Position numbers and translations under genes: made by a program. Source: Aerobium sp039839275 (GTDB taxonomy: Bacteria > Pseudomonadota > Alphaproteobacteria > Rhizobiales > Rhizobiaceae). From it: DNA of 64,000 nucleotides. Every line of letters starts with the position of its first letter. Positions within the stretch are counted from its first letter, which is position 1. Shown here piece after piece: positions 31,450 to 40,484 of this stretch. The stretch is from positions 310,001-374,000 of the forward strand of contig NZ_JBDOQP010000001.1 of the NCBI RefSeq assembly GCF_039839275.1. The letters run 5' to 3'. The notes under the pieces are model-generated. The model saw only the letters and a list, made by a program, of their open reading frames with translations. It was not told the DNA's origin and did no database searches.

Positions 31450-32742
31450 ATGCTTACCATAGAACTCACCCGCCAGGAGCAGATCGCCCCTTGGAAGTAC
31501 AATCGCCTGAGGATGGCCCCCTACTCGAATGACTGGACCGAATCTACCGAAGTCGAGTCAAGGATACACCGTATCCACTCCTATCCTGCAAGATTTCCGG
31601 CTTTCATCGTCCAAAGGGCGTTGGAACACGCCCGGAGACAGGGAGTGGAAGTCAACAGGATCGCGGACATCTTCTGTGGCAGCGGGACGGTCCTATTTGA
31701 GGCATCGCGGCGGAACATCGGTTTCTGGGGTTGCGATATCAATCCGGTTGCCACGCTGATCGCCAAGGTAAAGAGCTACCGGCTGGACGCCGACGCGTTC
31801 GGGGTTACCACTGCGAGGATCGTTGACCGGTTCGCCAGCGCGTCGCTTGTCCCACAGATCTCGGACAAAGCCTCGGACCGTTTGCGGCCCTGGTTCGAAG
31901 ACACGCAGTTCAACGACCTGGTGCGCTTGCGCAATGCCGTCCTGGACGTGGTCGGCGATCATCGGGAGTTCGCCGCAGCTTTCGACTGTGCGTTCTCCGC
32001 CATCCTCAAACCGGTATCGCGTTGGCGCAGCAGGTCGAGAAAGCCGTCGCTCGATTCGTTGAGGTCGGCCCCGGCGGTCATCGATACATTCGTACGCCAG
32101 TGCAGGATGATGCAGGAGGCGTGGGCGGAGGTTGGATTATCTCCAGCCGCCCCGGCTGAAATCGTGCGCGGCAGCGTCATCGACGTGCCGCGGCCCGCCG
32201 AACCCGTCGACCTGATCGTGACCAGCCCGCCATACGCCACGTCCTATGAGTATGCGGATCTCCACCAGCTTTCGGCGCTCTGGTTGGGGTTCGTGGACGA
32301 CCATCGCGACCTGCGGCCTAGCTTCATCGGGACCAGCAGCCGTCGCTCGAGCATCGGTACGGCACTCCGTAACCTCAATTCGATCGGAGAGCAGGTCGTA
32401 TTTAGCCTGTTCGACAGGGACCGGCCGGCGGCAGAAGCCACCGCGACATATTTCCTCGACATGCAGAAGGTGGCGCAGCGCTGCCACGAATTCTTGAGGC
32501 CCGGCGGGATTTCTGTATTTGTCGTAGGAAACACCCAGCTCAGCGGGGTGAGAATAGACAACGCGAACCACTTGGTGGAAAGTCTAGTCGATTCGGGCTT
32601 CGTCGACGTAAGCGTCGTAAAGCGGCAACTGTCCAACAAGCCGAACACGCCATATAGACTTCCGAATGGCCGGCTTTCCTCCATTCGGACCGACATACAG
32701 ATTTACGCGGAGGAATATATCGTCATGGCCCAACGCGGATGA
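31450..32742 (+). CDS. DNA amino-methyltransferase (SPPY type) in operon with GHKL ATPase and receiver
   Basis: 430 residues. The AdoMet motif RIADIFCGSGTVLFEA is at 70-85 and the catalytic VDLIVTSPPYATSYEYADL at 253-271. It has the same order and the same amino-terminal IHSYPAR motif as the divergent methyltransferase, but the two differ widely elsewhere, so they are paralogues rather than recent copies. Its stop overlaps the ATG of the next gene (ATGA), so synthesis is coupled to the double-GHKL protein. Modification of one strand or one half-site by each enzyme is possible. Confidence 0.87.
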   Translation: MLTIELTRQEQIAPWKYNRLRMAPYSNDWTESTEVESRIHRIHSYPARFPAFIVQRALEHARRQGVEVNRIADIFCGSGTVLFEASRRNIGFWGCDINPVATLIAKVKSYRLDADAFGVTTARIVDRFASASLVPQISDKASDRLRPWFEDTQFNDLVRLRNAVLDVVGDHREFAAAFDCAFSAILKPVSRWRSRSRKPSLDSLRSAPAVIDTFVRQCRMMQEAWAEVGLSPAAPAEIVRGSVIDVPRPAEPVDLIVTSPPYATSYEYADLHQLSALWLGFVDDHRDLRPSFIGTSSRRSSIGTALRNLNSIGEQVVFSLFDRDRPAAEATATYFLDMQKVAQRCHEFLRPGGISVFVVGNTQLSGVRIDNANHLVESLVDSGFVDVSVVKRQLSNKPNTPYRLPNGRLSSIRTDIQIYAEEYIVMAQRG

Positions 32743-35039
32743 CGTCCACCCCCCTCAAGTTCAAGCCTTACGCTAGGCTACTGACCATGCTCGGGGACCA
32801 GCTTATCCGGAACGAGCAGGTCGCATTGGCCGAGCTGATCAAGAACGCCTATGACGCGGACGCTAGCTGGGTGAAGGTTTCTTTCCTCGGGTTCGATGCT
32901 TCCTATCGACCCAAGACCGGTGCCAAGATCGTCGTCGAGGACGACGGCCACGGGATGACCAAGGAGATCATCGAGAACCATTGGGTCAACCCAGCAACGC
33001 CGATGAAGCTGATGGGGAAGCAGGCCAAGAGGACGACCGTCGGCGGTCGCATCATCCAGGGCGAGAAGGGCATCGGCCGTTTCGCACTGCTGAAGCTCGG
33101 CCGCGACATGACCATGATTACCCGTCCGGTCGGCTCTTCGGACGAGAATGTCCTCGAACTGAAGCTCGACCAATACGACGAGAACTTCATCAAGGACGAC
33201 CAGGCGATGTTCTTGGAAGAGCTGGAGCTCCAATTCTCGGTGAACGCCCCGGCCACCGCGATCTTGGCCGACGACATCGATCTCGGGGGCAAGACCCGAA
33301 AGCGCCGTCCGCACGGAACGCGGATCGAGATATCGCCACCCAATGGAAACTGGTCCCGAGGCAAGGTCGAAAAGGTCTACGAGGATCTGGCCCGACTGCA
33401 GTCGATCTTTACCGCGCCAGTGGATCAGCCGGACCTCTTCCCGGACCAGTCGTCAACGTCAACCGCACAGGCGGATGCGCCGGACGAGGCGGAAACCGAT
33501 CCCGAATTTGCGGTGTACTTCTACCGTGACGGGGAGTTCGAACCGTTGCTTGCCGAGAAGCGCGACCAACTGAACACGCTCCTCGAAGACAAAACGGTCT
33601 TCAAGATCGAGGGCGGCTATGACGATGTCGAGCGTTGTTTCACTTTCGCGATAGACGGTCGCGAGCGGACACTACCCATAACCGATGCGGAAATATCGGG
33701 GCTCGCGGTATTCCGGGACTACCTCAAGCAGCTTGCCGTCCCGGTCGCCGACGTTGAGCGTTTCCAGCCGGAGTGCGGGCCGTTTCAGTTCTCCTTCTAT
33801 GTCTTCGACTTCAGCAACGAGGCCACCGGTAAGCGTCTGCTGGACAAGGACGACAAGGAACTCATCAAAAAGCACAGGATCTACCTTTATCGCGACGGGA
33901 TCCGCGTCTACCCGTACGGCGATCCCGACGACGACTGGCTGCTGATCGACGTCAGGCGCGGTACGGTCCGCGCCAGTGAGTTCCTAAGCAACGACCAGGT
34001 CGTCGGCTATGTAGCCATTTCCCAGAAAGATAATCCCAACCTCCGGGACAAGACCAGCCGCGAGGGCTTGGTCGACACGGGAAGGGCCGTTCAGGATTTC
34101 CGGGCCCTGCTGCAAGTTTTCCTGGCATGGGTGCGGAAGGCTCCTTACCAAGCCTACAAGATCGGCCAGAAGCAGACCAAGGACGTCGAGGTCTTTAAGT
34201 CCGGTAGGGTGCCGACTTTGATGGACGATGTCGTTTCTGCCTCGGCGGCGGCGGATGTCCCGCCGACGGTCCGCGAGAAGATCGCGGAGGTGAGCCGGCA
34301 ATACAAGGTCGAGCGGCGTTACCTAGTCCAGAGGGCCGAGAACACCGAGCACCTTGCCGGCGTAGGCCTGTCTGTCGAAGCCGCGTCGCACGACCTCATG
34401 CTGGCCATGCAGCGGTCGATGTCCGCGGTCGATAAGCTGGCGAGCTACTGCGATGGCGATGCCGAGATCGACAAGGAAGCCTTGCGGGCCGAACTCATGT
34501 CGATCAGGGGCTTGCTGAGCTTCGTCCAGTCGCAGATGAGCGACATGCAGACGCTGTTCAGGTCGACGAAACAACGGCGTAAGGACGTGCGTGTCCTCGA
34601 CCTGGTCGAAAAGGTCGCCAAGATATTCAAGAGCTTGCTGGAGCGAAATTCCATCTCGGTGAGGATCGAAACCATGGGTGCGCCGCTGGTGGCGAAGACG
34701 ACCGATGCCGTCCTGCTCCAGTTGCTGCTCAACCTGTTCGACAATGCCGCGTATTGGCTGCAGGGCGCGCCCGAACCCCGCGAGATCGAAATTCTCTTAG
34801 ACGGAGACGCCAACCAGATGGTGTTCGCCGACAACGGGCCGGGGTTCAGGGAAGACGACCTGCCATATATTTTTGAGCCGTTTTTTTCCGGCAAGGGCGA
34901 AGAGGGCCGGGGCCTCGGCCTCTACATCGCTCGCCAACTTCTCGACCGCCACGAATACTCGATCGAGGTGGCGTCCAAGGAACAAGCCTTACTCAAGGGA
35001 GCCAATCTGGTGATTTCGTTCGTCAAGGAGCAGCCATGA
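32739..35039 (+). CDS. Double GHKL ATPase: MORC/Hsp90-like amino half, histidine-kinase-like carboxyl half
   Basis: 766 residues. The first GHKL site has the N box ELIKNAYDAD (32-41), DDGHGMT (68-74) and GEKGIGRFA (108-116), as in MORC, MutL and Hsp90. The second site near the end has NLFDNAAYW (665-673), DNGPGF (698-703) and GEEGRGLGLYIA (from 720), as in sensor kinases. It follows a helical region with LSVEAASHDLMLAMQ that could be the dimerisation/phosphoacceptor helix (His in ASHDL). No membrane helix is seen. It is coupled by ATGA to the methyltransferase before and the receiver after. It is likely a cytosolic DNA-sensing or signalling ATPase. Confidence 0.85.
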   Translation: MTSTPLKFKPYARLLTMLGDQLIRNEQVALAELIKNAYDADASWVKVSFLGFDASYRPKTGAKIVVEDDGHGMTKEIIENHWVNPATPMKLMGKQAKRTTVGGRIIQGEKGIGRFALLKLGRDMTMITRPVGSSDENVLELKLDQYDENFIKDDQAMFLEELELQFSVNAPATAILADDIDLGGKTRKRRPHGTRIEISPPNGNWSRGKVEKVYEDLARLQSIFTAPVDQPDLFPDQSSTSTAQADAPDEAETDPEFAVYFYRDGEFEPLLAEKRDQLNTLLEDKTVFKIEGGYDDVERCFTFAIDGRERTLPITDAEISGLAVFRDYLKQLAVPVADVERFQPECGPFQFSFYVFDFSNEATGKRLLDKDDKELIKKHRIYLYRDGIRVYPYGDPDDDWLLIDVRRGTVRASEFLSNDQVVGYVAISQKDNPNLRDKTSREGLVDTGRAVQDFRALLQVFLAWVRKAPYQAYKIGQKQTKDVEVFKSGRVPTLMDDVVSASAAADVPPTVREKIAEVSRQYKVERRYLVQRAENTEHLAGVGLSVEAASHDLMLAMQRSMSAVDKLASYCDGDAEIDKEALRAELMSIRGLLSFVQSQMSDMQTLFRSTKQRRKDVRVLDLVEKVAKIFKSLLERNSISVRIETMGAPLVAKTTDAVLLQLLLNLFDNAAYWLQGAPEPREIEILLDGDANQMVFADNGPGFREDDLPYIFEPFFSGKGEEGRGLGLYIARQLLDRHEYSIEVASKEQALLKGANLVISFVKEQP

Positions 35040-36265
35040 CCGTCCCCCACCTCTTCAAGGGAGTGGCCGTGGTGATCGACAACGGTATCGGCACCGGTGA
35101 GGCTATCGACACGATTCTGGCGAGCATCCGCGCTAGCGGTGGCCACGCGATTGAACTCGGGAAGCTTCCCCCCCCGGAGTACGACCTGGAGCATTTCGCC
35201 CGCGTTTCGTTTTTCATCATGGACTGGAACCTCGCCAACGACGAGAACGGGATACCTCTGGAAGCGAAAGTCAGGCTTCCCGAGATGCTCGACAAGCAGA
35301 TGGTCGCCGACAATATCGATTTCTTGAAGCGTTTGAGGAGGAGCCGACATGCGCCTGTGGTCATCTTCTCGAACGAGGACCCCGATACAGTCATCGACGA
35401 GCTGTCTGCCGACGGCGAACTGCACAAGAGCGTGCAGGAGTCCCACATCCTCGTCAAACGGAAGGTGGACGTAGCGGATAAGGTCTACGAGATCCTCGAG
35501 GACTGGGGCAATGCGACGCCATCGGTGCTGACGCTCAAGACGTGGGAACGGAACTACATCAGGGCGGCAAACGACCTGTTCATCGACCTGCATAACCGGA
35601 CGCCCTACTGGCCTGTCCTGCTCTGGCAGACTTTCGGTGCCGACGACATCCCCCCGGAAGTGGAAATGAACAAGCTGCTGAACCGACTCGTCGAGTCTCG
35701 CATGGACTTGCTCGCCCTGGAGCTGAAGCCATTCCTGGAAACGGTGGATCAAGAGCGGGCCAAGAACCACACGGACTATATCGAATCCATGAATGGTGTT
35801 CTGGAAGGAGAGAGGTTCCTGCGTGCAAGCAAGCTCAGGGATGGCATATACGCCCCCGGCGATATCTTCGAGCGCGTCGTGAACGAGGACAAGCGGACAT
35901 ACTGGATGAACATCCGGGCCGAATGTGATTGTCTGCGCGGCAGCGACAGCATGGAGTTGTACTTGCTGCGGGTGAAGCTGGTGGAAAATCCGGAAATCAG
36001 CCCTCAATTTGGTCTGATATCGAACGAAAAGGACACGGAAGCCGTCGTCTTCGCGATGATGGACGGCAAGACCTACACCGTGAAGTTCAAGGACATGGAC
36101 ATCAGGGAGCTCCGGAAGATGAAGGACATGACTCGCGTCGGGCGCCTGCTTCCGCCTTTCGTCACGCGTGTCCAGCAGCGCTACGCATCCTACCTCCAAC
36201 GTCCGGGCATGCCGAGAATTCCGGAGGTGTTCTACCCAGCCGCCGAAGAAGCAGTTAAAGCCTGA
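35036..36265 (+). CDS. Receiver-domain protein partner of the double GHKL ATPase
   Basis: 409 residues. Residues 8-150 look like a response-regulator receiver with all key positions: acidic Asp15 (AVVIDNGIG), phosphoacceptor-like Asp63 (FFIMDWNLAND), Ser112 (VVIFSNEDP) and Lys141 (ILVKRKVD). An insertion between the second and third strands is longer than usual. The remaining 260 residues hold no motif I know: they are helical and acidic, with no HTH. The start overlaps the stop of the GHKL gene (ATGA). It is probably an effector switched by the kinase-like partner, but its output is unknown. Confidence 0.78.
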   Translation: MTVPHLFKGVAVVIDNGIGTGEAIDTILASIRASGGHAIELGKLPPPEYDLEHFARVSFFIMDWNLANDENGIPLEAKVRLPEMLDKQMVADNIDFLKRLRRSRHAPVVIFSNEDPDTVIDELSADGELHKSVQESHILVKRKVDVADKVYEILEDWGNATPSVLTLKTWERNYIRAANDLFIDLHNRTPYWPVLLWQTFGADDIPPEVEMNKLLNRLVESRMDLLALELKPFLETVDQERAKNHTDYIESMNGVLEGERFLRASKLRDGIYAPGDIFERVVNEDKRTYWMNIRAECDCLRGSDSMELYLLRVKLVENPEISPQFGLISNEKDTEAVVFAMMDGKTYTVKFKDMDIRELRKMKDMTRVGRLLPPFVTRVQQRYASYLQRPGMPRIPEVFYPAAEEAVKA

Positions 36266-36412
36266 CGGCACGAGGGGGCAGGTGTGCTCCTTTGCAACAA
36301 TCCGAGTAGGCGTGTCCGCTCTTTGGAGCTTGATAAATACGTTGTAGCGACCGGAGTGGGGGAGGGCGCATTCCTGCCGTCCCCAAACTCGGCGCCATGG
36401 CTCGCTGATGAC

Positions 36413-37195
36413 TCATTGGAGCCCCAGCGCACCCGTGGAAACCTCCACCACCATCTGCCGATCGAAGCTGCCGTTCTCGTCGTCATATCCACGAGGATTG
36501 CAAACGATGCGAGTATTGCCGACGCAGTAGTCGGAGCTGTCATGGGTGTGGCCGTGAACCCATAGTGCGGGTCGTCCTTGCTCGATGGTCTGCGACAGGT
36601 CGGACGCATAGGCGGCGTTGAGGAGGTCTCCGGCGACACGCTTCGGGATCGATTGGGGATGCGGCAGGTGATGGGTGAGCACGATGGTCGGAATCCTTGT
36701 CGCCAGCAAGGATTCCTCGATGAACTGCCGAGAGACGTGGTGCATCCGCGCCGCCGCTTCGGGCACGAAGCGCTGCCAGGGATTTCGCTGAAGGGCGATC
36801 TGGCGATAGTCGTTCATGCGTTCGCGCGCATGCGACATCGCAAGGCGATGGTGACCCTCGATCCGGTAGTCCGTCCATAGCGTGGCGCCGACGAAGCTGA
36901 CGCCGTCGATCGTGAGGGCCTCGTTCTCCAGGAAGTGGATGTTCGGGAATCCTGCCGCGGTAGCGTGGCCGTCTTCCAGCCCCTCCCGGATCGAGCCTTT
37001 GTAGAACTCGTGGTTGCCGGCGACGTAGACGCAGGGCATGGCATGCGCGACATGCTTGGCCAGCCAGTGAACGCCGTTGGCGGGTGCCCGGCAAAGGTCA
37101 CCGGCGACGACGCAGATGTCGGCGTCTGGAATCACGAGTGGTTCCGGCAGGTCGGCATATTCGAGATGGAGGTCGGAGAGGATCCAGATCTTCAT
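36413..37195 (-). CDS. Calcineurin-like metallophosphoesterase
   Basis: 260 residues from the ATG at 37195, which overlaps the stop of the peptidase gene (ATGA). Metal-binding motifs appear in order: ILSDLHLEY (Asp8, His10), VVAGDLCRA, YVAGNHEFYKG, LTHHLPHP and WVHGHTHDSSDY. This is the complete set for a two-metal phosphoesterase. The substrate could be a nucleotide, nucleic acid or phosphoprotein. It is the last gene of a four-gene cassette with an AAA+ ATPase and a zinc peptidase. It converges on the receiver gene with 147 bases between. Confidence 0.87.
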   Translation of the reverse strand: MKIWILSDLHLEYADLPEPLVIPDADICVVAGDLCRAPANGVHWLAKHVAHAMPCVYVAGNHEFYKGSIREGLEDGHATAAGFPNIHFLENEALTIDGVSFVGATLWTDYRIEGHHRLAMSHARERMNDYRQIALQRNPWQRFVPEAAARMHHVSRQFIEESLLATRIPTIVLTHHLPHPQSIPKRVAGDLLNAAYASDLSQTIEQGRPALWVHGHTHDSSDYCVGNTRIVCNPRGYDDENGSFDRQMVVEVSTGALGLQ

Positions 37196-37914
37196 TCCCG
37201 GATCAGCTTTCTGGTCCGGTCGAGCACCTGCTCGAGCTCGGATCCTTCCAGCGTGCCATGGACGAGCAAGGCTTCGACGAGGTGGCCGATCGCGGCGCGC
37301 TGCTTGGCCACCATCTTGCGGGCCGCTACGTATGCGGCATCGAGGCGCGCGTTGACGTGATGGGCGAGTTCGGGATCGATGGCGAGAAGGAACTGCGGAT
37401 CGGAAGAGCCCCGATGCAGCAACGGCCATTTCTGGCCAAAACCCATCGCGGTCTCCATGTCGAAGGCGATCCTGGTCGCGACGGCATGATCGCTGGCTTG
37501 CCGGTCGTCTCCGCCGCTCGCTCCGACCGAGCCGATGATCACCGCCTCTCCGGCACGCCCGGCCAGGGTTGCGGCCAGGACTGCCGTGAAGAACTCCTCG
37601 GTCTGCTCATGCAACTCGTCGGTCCTCCACGCGATGTAGCCGCCCTCGGGCGCGTCAATGGTGATCCTGGTGATGGTGCCCAGACCGAGGTAGAGCCGGA
37701 TGACGGCATGGCTTGCTTCGTGAACTGCGAGCCGGAACAGCAGGTGCTCCGTCCGCCTGGGGCCGTGCGAGGCGGCGTCTCGCTTCTTTTCCTCGGGAAC
37801 GTCCACTTCGCTGCGAGCCTTCTCGATAGGCTCGGTCCTGGTCATCTTGCTGTAGAGGTATTCCCGGACGACGTTCCGGGCCGGACGGTCCGGTGCAGGT
37901 GATATCGCAGGCAT
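37192..37914 (-). CDS. Stand-alone M41-like (FtsH-type) zinc peptidase
   Basis: 240 residues from the ATG at 37914, with AGGAAGGG upstream; the longer open frame before it is non-coding in character. HEASH at 65-69 (FRLAVHEASHAVIRLYLG), followed by the beta strand ITRITID, is the zinc motif of the FtsH peptidase domain. A later DRQASDHAVATRIAFDMETAMGFG resembles the third-ligand region. There is no AAA domain and no membrane helix in the protein itself. The next gene upstream encodes a separate AAA+ ATPase, so the two may form a split FtsH-like machine. Confidence 0.78.
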   Translation of the reverse strand: MPAISPAPDRPARNVVREYLYSKMTRTEPIEKARSEVDVPEEKKRDAASHGPRRTEHLLFRLAVHEASHAVIRLYLGLGTITRITIDAPEGGYIAWRTDELHEQTEEFFTAVLAATLAGRAGEAVIIGSVGASGGDDRQASDHAVATRIAFDMETAMGFGQKWPLLHRGSSDPQFLLAIDPELAHHVNARLDAAYVAARKMVAKQRAAIGHLVEALLVHGTLEGSELEQVLDRTRKLIRE

Positions 37915-38035
37915 GAGAGTCCCTTCCTCCGATGGTGGGTTGAGCTGATCGAGTGGATGGTGGCCAAGGGGTCGGGTCCCGGATTGCCGAAGGCTTGGGT
38001 CCAAGGATTCGCTAAGGTGGATGGTGCCCGAGCGA

Positions 38036-39580
38036 TCACTGCGGTGGCCGCTCCCATTCGCGGACTTCGACCAGCTGCTCGATGATGCGTTCCAGTCTGC
38101 GGATCGAACCGCCACCCCAGGTGGCGGCGACTGCTTCCAGTTCGAATCCTTCGAGCGGCGTCGCCCAACGGGGGTCGTGCCCGAGCTCGACATAGAGCCG
38201 CTCCATGATGCGCAGGGCCAGGATCGGCAGATGCTCCACGCCCGGCGCGGGGAATCTCAGGATGCGGCACCGATCCCGCAGCACCGTGGGAACGGGACCT
38301 ATGTCGTTCGCCGTCATCAGCCAGGACAGATGCGACAGGTCGCAGTTCGCCTGGATGTAGGGATCATGCCAGCGGCTCGAGGTCTCCGCCTCGAACAGGC
38401 CAACGAGCACATCGTGCGGATTGCCATTGTGCCGGCTGGTGCCGACCTTCTCGATCTCGTCGAGGATGATGACGGGTCCGGCGCATTCGTGCCGGCGCAC
38501 CGACAGGATTGGCAAGCTGGGTTCTCCGGAACTCCACCGACGCGGCGTGCCGCCAAGATAGCTGTCACTCATGCCCCCGCAGGGAATGAGTTCGTAAGGT
38601 GTGCCCAGTTCCTCGGCGAGCCTGCGGGCAAAGCGCGACTTGCCGCAGCCGGGCGTCCCCAGAAGGATGGTCGGCCGGATGCGCAGATGCTGCCGACCCT
38701 GAAGCCCCCTGAGTACCTGTTCAACGATCGAGCCGGCATGCGGGAATTCCTCGAGCAGTCTGGTGCGGACAGCGGCGAGGTCGGGCGTGGCCGGCACGGG
38801 CAGCGCACGCCCGACAATCGACTCGAATTCCCTGCCGACCTGCTTGCCCTGCGAGATCGATACATTGCCGACCTCGCGCACGACGATCACCGTTCCAGGC
38901 GCCGGTTCCTCGGCAGGTGCGGATCGCTCCTTGCCCGCAACCTCGACAGGCGCGTCGCCCTGGGGATCGTCCGCCGTCACTTCCACCACCGGCTTCGGCG
39001 GGCGGATGGCCTTCCTGAAGTGGTAGATATAGGAGCGAAGGTCGTACTCACTCCCCAGACTGTTGGCGGGACTGCGATCGACGCCGGACCTGCGCCACTC
39101 CGCGAGGTCCCGCGAAAACGCGGCCCAGCTCAACGCACACCACAACATTCTCTTCTCGCCCGAATCCTTCAGATCCTTCAGCGCCACCAACGCCATCTCT
39201 GCCGCGACGGCGGCAGCCGCCTCCGGATCGCCGAAGCCTGCCCGGTAGACGAGGCACCTGATGCGGGTTGATTCCGCCGAGAAGCCGGGAACGTCAGGGA
39301 CCTCGTCGAGCGCGGCCTGAAGGGCGGCCACGCTGTCGCAGCTGCGCTCGACCGTCAGTTCCTCGAAGTGCGAGACGAGCAGCGCAAGATCCGTACGCTG
39401 GCGCTTGCGAAGGCGGCGCGCCAGCCGTTCGCCGAACTCCCTCACGTCCTCGGCGAGATCCTCGCGGAAGAACGACATGCCGCGCAGGAGTTCCTCCTCG
39501 GTCGGCAGCCTCTGCCCGGCCTTGGTAATTCGTTCCCGCCGCATGAACAGCCGCTGTTCGTGAGTGAGCTCGTCCGTCAC
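38036..39580 (-). CDS. AAA+ ATPase, Lon-like
   Basis: 514 residues from a GTG start, seven bases after the preceding small gene. Residues 1-250 are helical with no known domain. The AAA+ module has Walker A GTPGCGKS (308-315), Walker B VIILDEIEKVG (370-380), sensor-1 WLMTANDIGPVPTVLRDRC, and a lid with GGGSIRRLERIIEQL. The DEIEKV and sensor stretch is closest to Lon. There is no protease domain: the gene 120 bases downstream encodes an M41-like peptidase. It probably unfolds or remodels a substrate for that peptidase. Confidence 0.83.
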   Translation of the reverse strand: MTDELTHEQRLFMRRERITKAGQRLPTEEELLRGMSFFREDLAEDVREFGERLARRLRKRQRTDLALLVSHFEELTVERSCDSVAALQAALDEVPDVPGFSAESTRIRCLVYRAGFGDPEAAAAVAAEMALVALKDLKDSGEKRMLWCALSWAAFSRDLAEWRRSGVDRSPANSLGSEYDLRSYIYHFRKAIRPPKPVVEVTADDPQGDAPVEVAGKERSAPAEEPAPGTVIVVREVGNVSISQGKQVGREFESIVGRALPVPATPDLAAVRTRLLEEFPHAGSIVEQVLRGLQGRQHLRIRPTILLGTPGCGKSRFARRLAEELGTPYELIPCGGMSDSYLGGTPRRWSSGEPSLPILSVRRHECAGPVIILDEIEKVGTSRHNGNPHDVLVGLFEAETSSRWHDPYIQANCDLSHLSWLMTANDIGPVPTVLRDRCRILRFPAPGVEHLPILALRIMERLYVELGHDPRWATPLEGFELEAVAATWGGGSIRRLERIIEQLVEVREWERPPQ

Positions 39581-39587
39581 CGCGGCC

Positions 39588-39938
39588 TCACGAATGATCT
39601 GCCGGATGCCCGGCCGGGCGACCCAGCCGATACCAGCGTGACAGGGTGCGGGCCCAGCTCCTGTCGTCCGACAGCAGCCAGAGATCGGAGGTGGCGATCA
39701 TTCGTTGCTCACCTGGAAGCTTCGGATGCCCCGAAGACAATCCGGCAAGACAGGGGATCGCACGCTGGGCAATGATCCATCGGTCGAGGACGGGTGCCGG
39801 ACCGTCGCCCAGGCTCTCCGGAGGGACACCTTCCTTGATCGCCTCCATGTCGGCCACCAGCGCCGACAGACGCGCCAGCTCGGCTTCGAACAGGTCGCCA
39901 TGTTGTTGCTTGCGCAGGTTGAACGTCACCATCGTCAT
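39588..39938 (-). CDS. Small hypothetical protein preceding the AAA+ gene
   Basis: 116 residues; a second ATG at 39932 is possible. The amino half is helical (LFEAELARLSALVADMEAI). The middle holds a hydrophobic patch (WIIAQRAIPCLAGL) and the end is basic and Trp-rich (SWARTLSRWYRLGRPAGHP). It is seven bases before the AAA+ gene and clearly its operon partner. I recognise no known function. It is divergent from the small HTH gene at 40131, which could regulate this operon. Confidence 0.62.
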   Translation of the reverse strand: MTMVTFNLRKQQHGDLFEAELARLSALVADMEAIKEGVPPESLGDGPAPVLDRWIIAQRAIPCLAGLSSGHPKLPGEQRMIATSDLWLLSDDRSWARTLSRWYRLGRPAGHPADHS

Positions 39939-40130
39939 GCCTTCCGCCTGTCCCGCCGAGCCCGTCTACGAATCCTTGCGATTCGCCTGTCGACCAGGCG
40001 AAGACATACGGCGTCCGCACCGTGGGCGTCGAGGCGCCCACTGATATTTTTATGCGGATCCTGGGGCGCGGTTGTGCTCCACCGGCGCAAAGGACTGGAA
40101 CGGATGAGGCCGGCTGGCTAGACAGGTGGC

Positions 40131-40439
40131 ATGAAAGCTCCCTACCAACTCCTGCGCGCGGCAAGAGCGGCCCTCGGCATCGAGCATGTCATGCTTGCCA
40201 GGGAAGCAGGGGTCAGCAAGCGCACGCTGGTTCGCATCGAGACCCTTCGCAACGTCTCCGAGGAATCCCGAGGTGCGGTCCAGGCCGCGCTGGAGGCGCG
40301 AGGTGTGCAGTTCCTGGAGCCGCAGGACGGAAGCGGCCCGGGAATACGCGTGCCGGACGATCTCGCCCCGCCTGCGATTCGTCGACATGAGCCTGGCAAG
40401 CCCAAGCCGAAGGTGGGAAGACCACGATCCGAGGATTGA
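40131..40439 (+). CDS. Small XRE-type HTH protein
   Basis: 102 residues. Residues 6-40 (QLLRAARAALGIEHVMLARE, then AGVSKRTLVRIE) form an XRE-like helix-turn-helix. The tail is proline- and lysine-rich (HEPGKPKPKVGRPRSED) with a GRP core that could touch the minor groove. It is divergent from the small gene of the AAA+ cassette (193 bases between starts) and convergent with the large recombinase. It is a likely repressor of the cassette or of excision. Confidence 0.72.
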   Translation: MKAPYQLLRAARAALGIEHVMLAREAGVSKRTLVRIETLRNVSEESRGAVQAALEARGVQFLEPQDGSGPGIRVPDDLAPPAIRRHEPGKPKPKVGRPRSED

Positions 40440-40484
40440 ACCGAGGACCGGGTCGTCCCTCGGATCGCGAACTGGATCCTGGAA

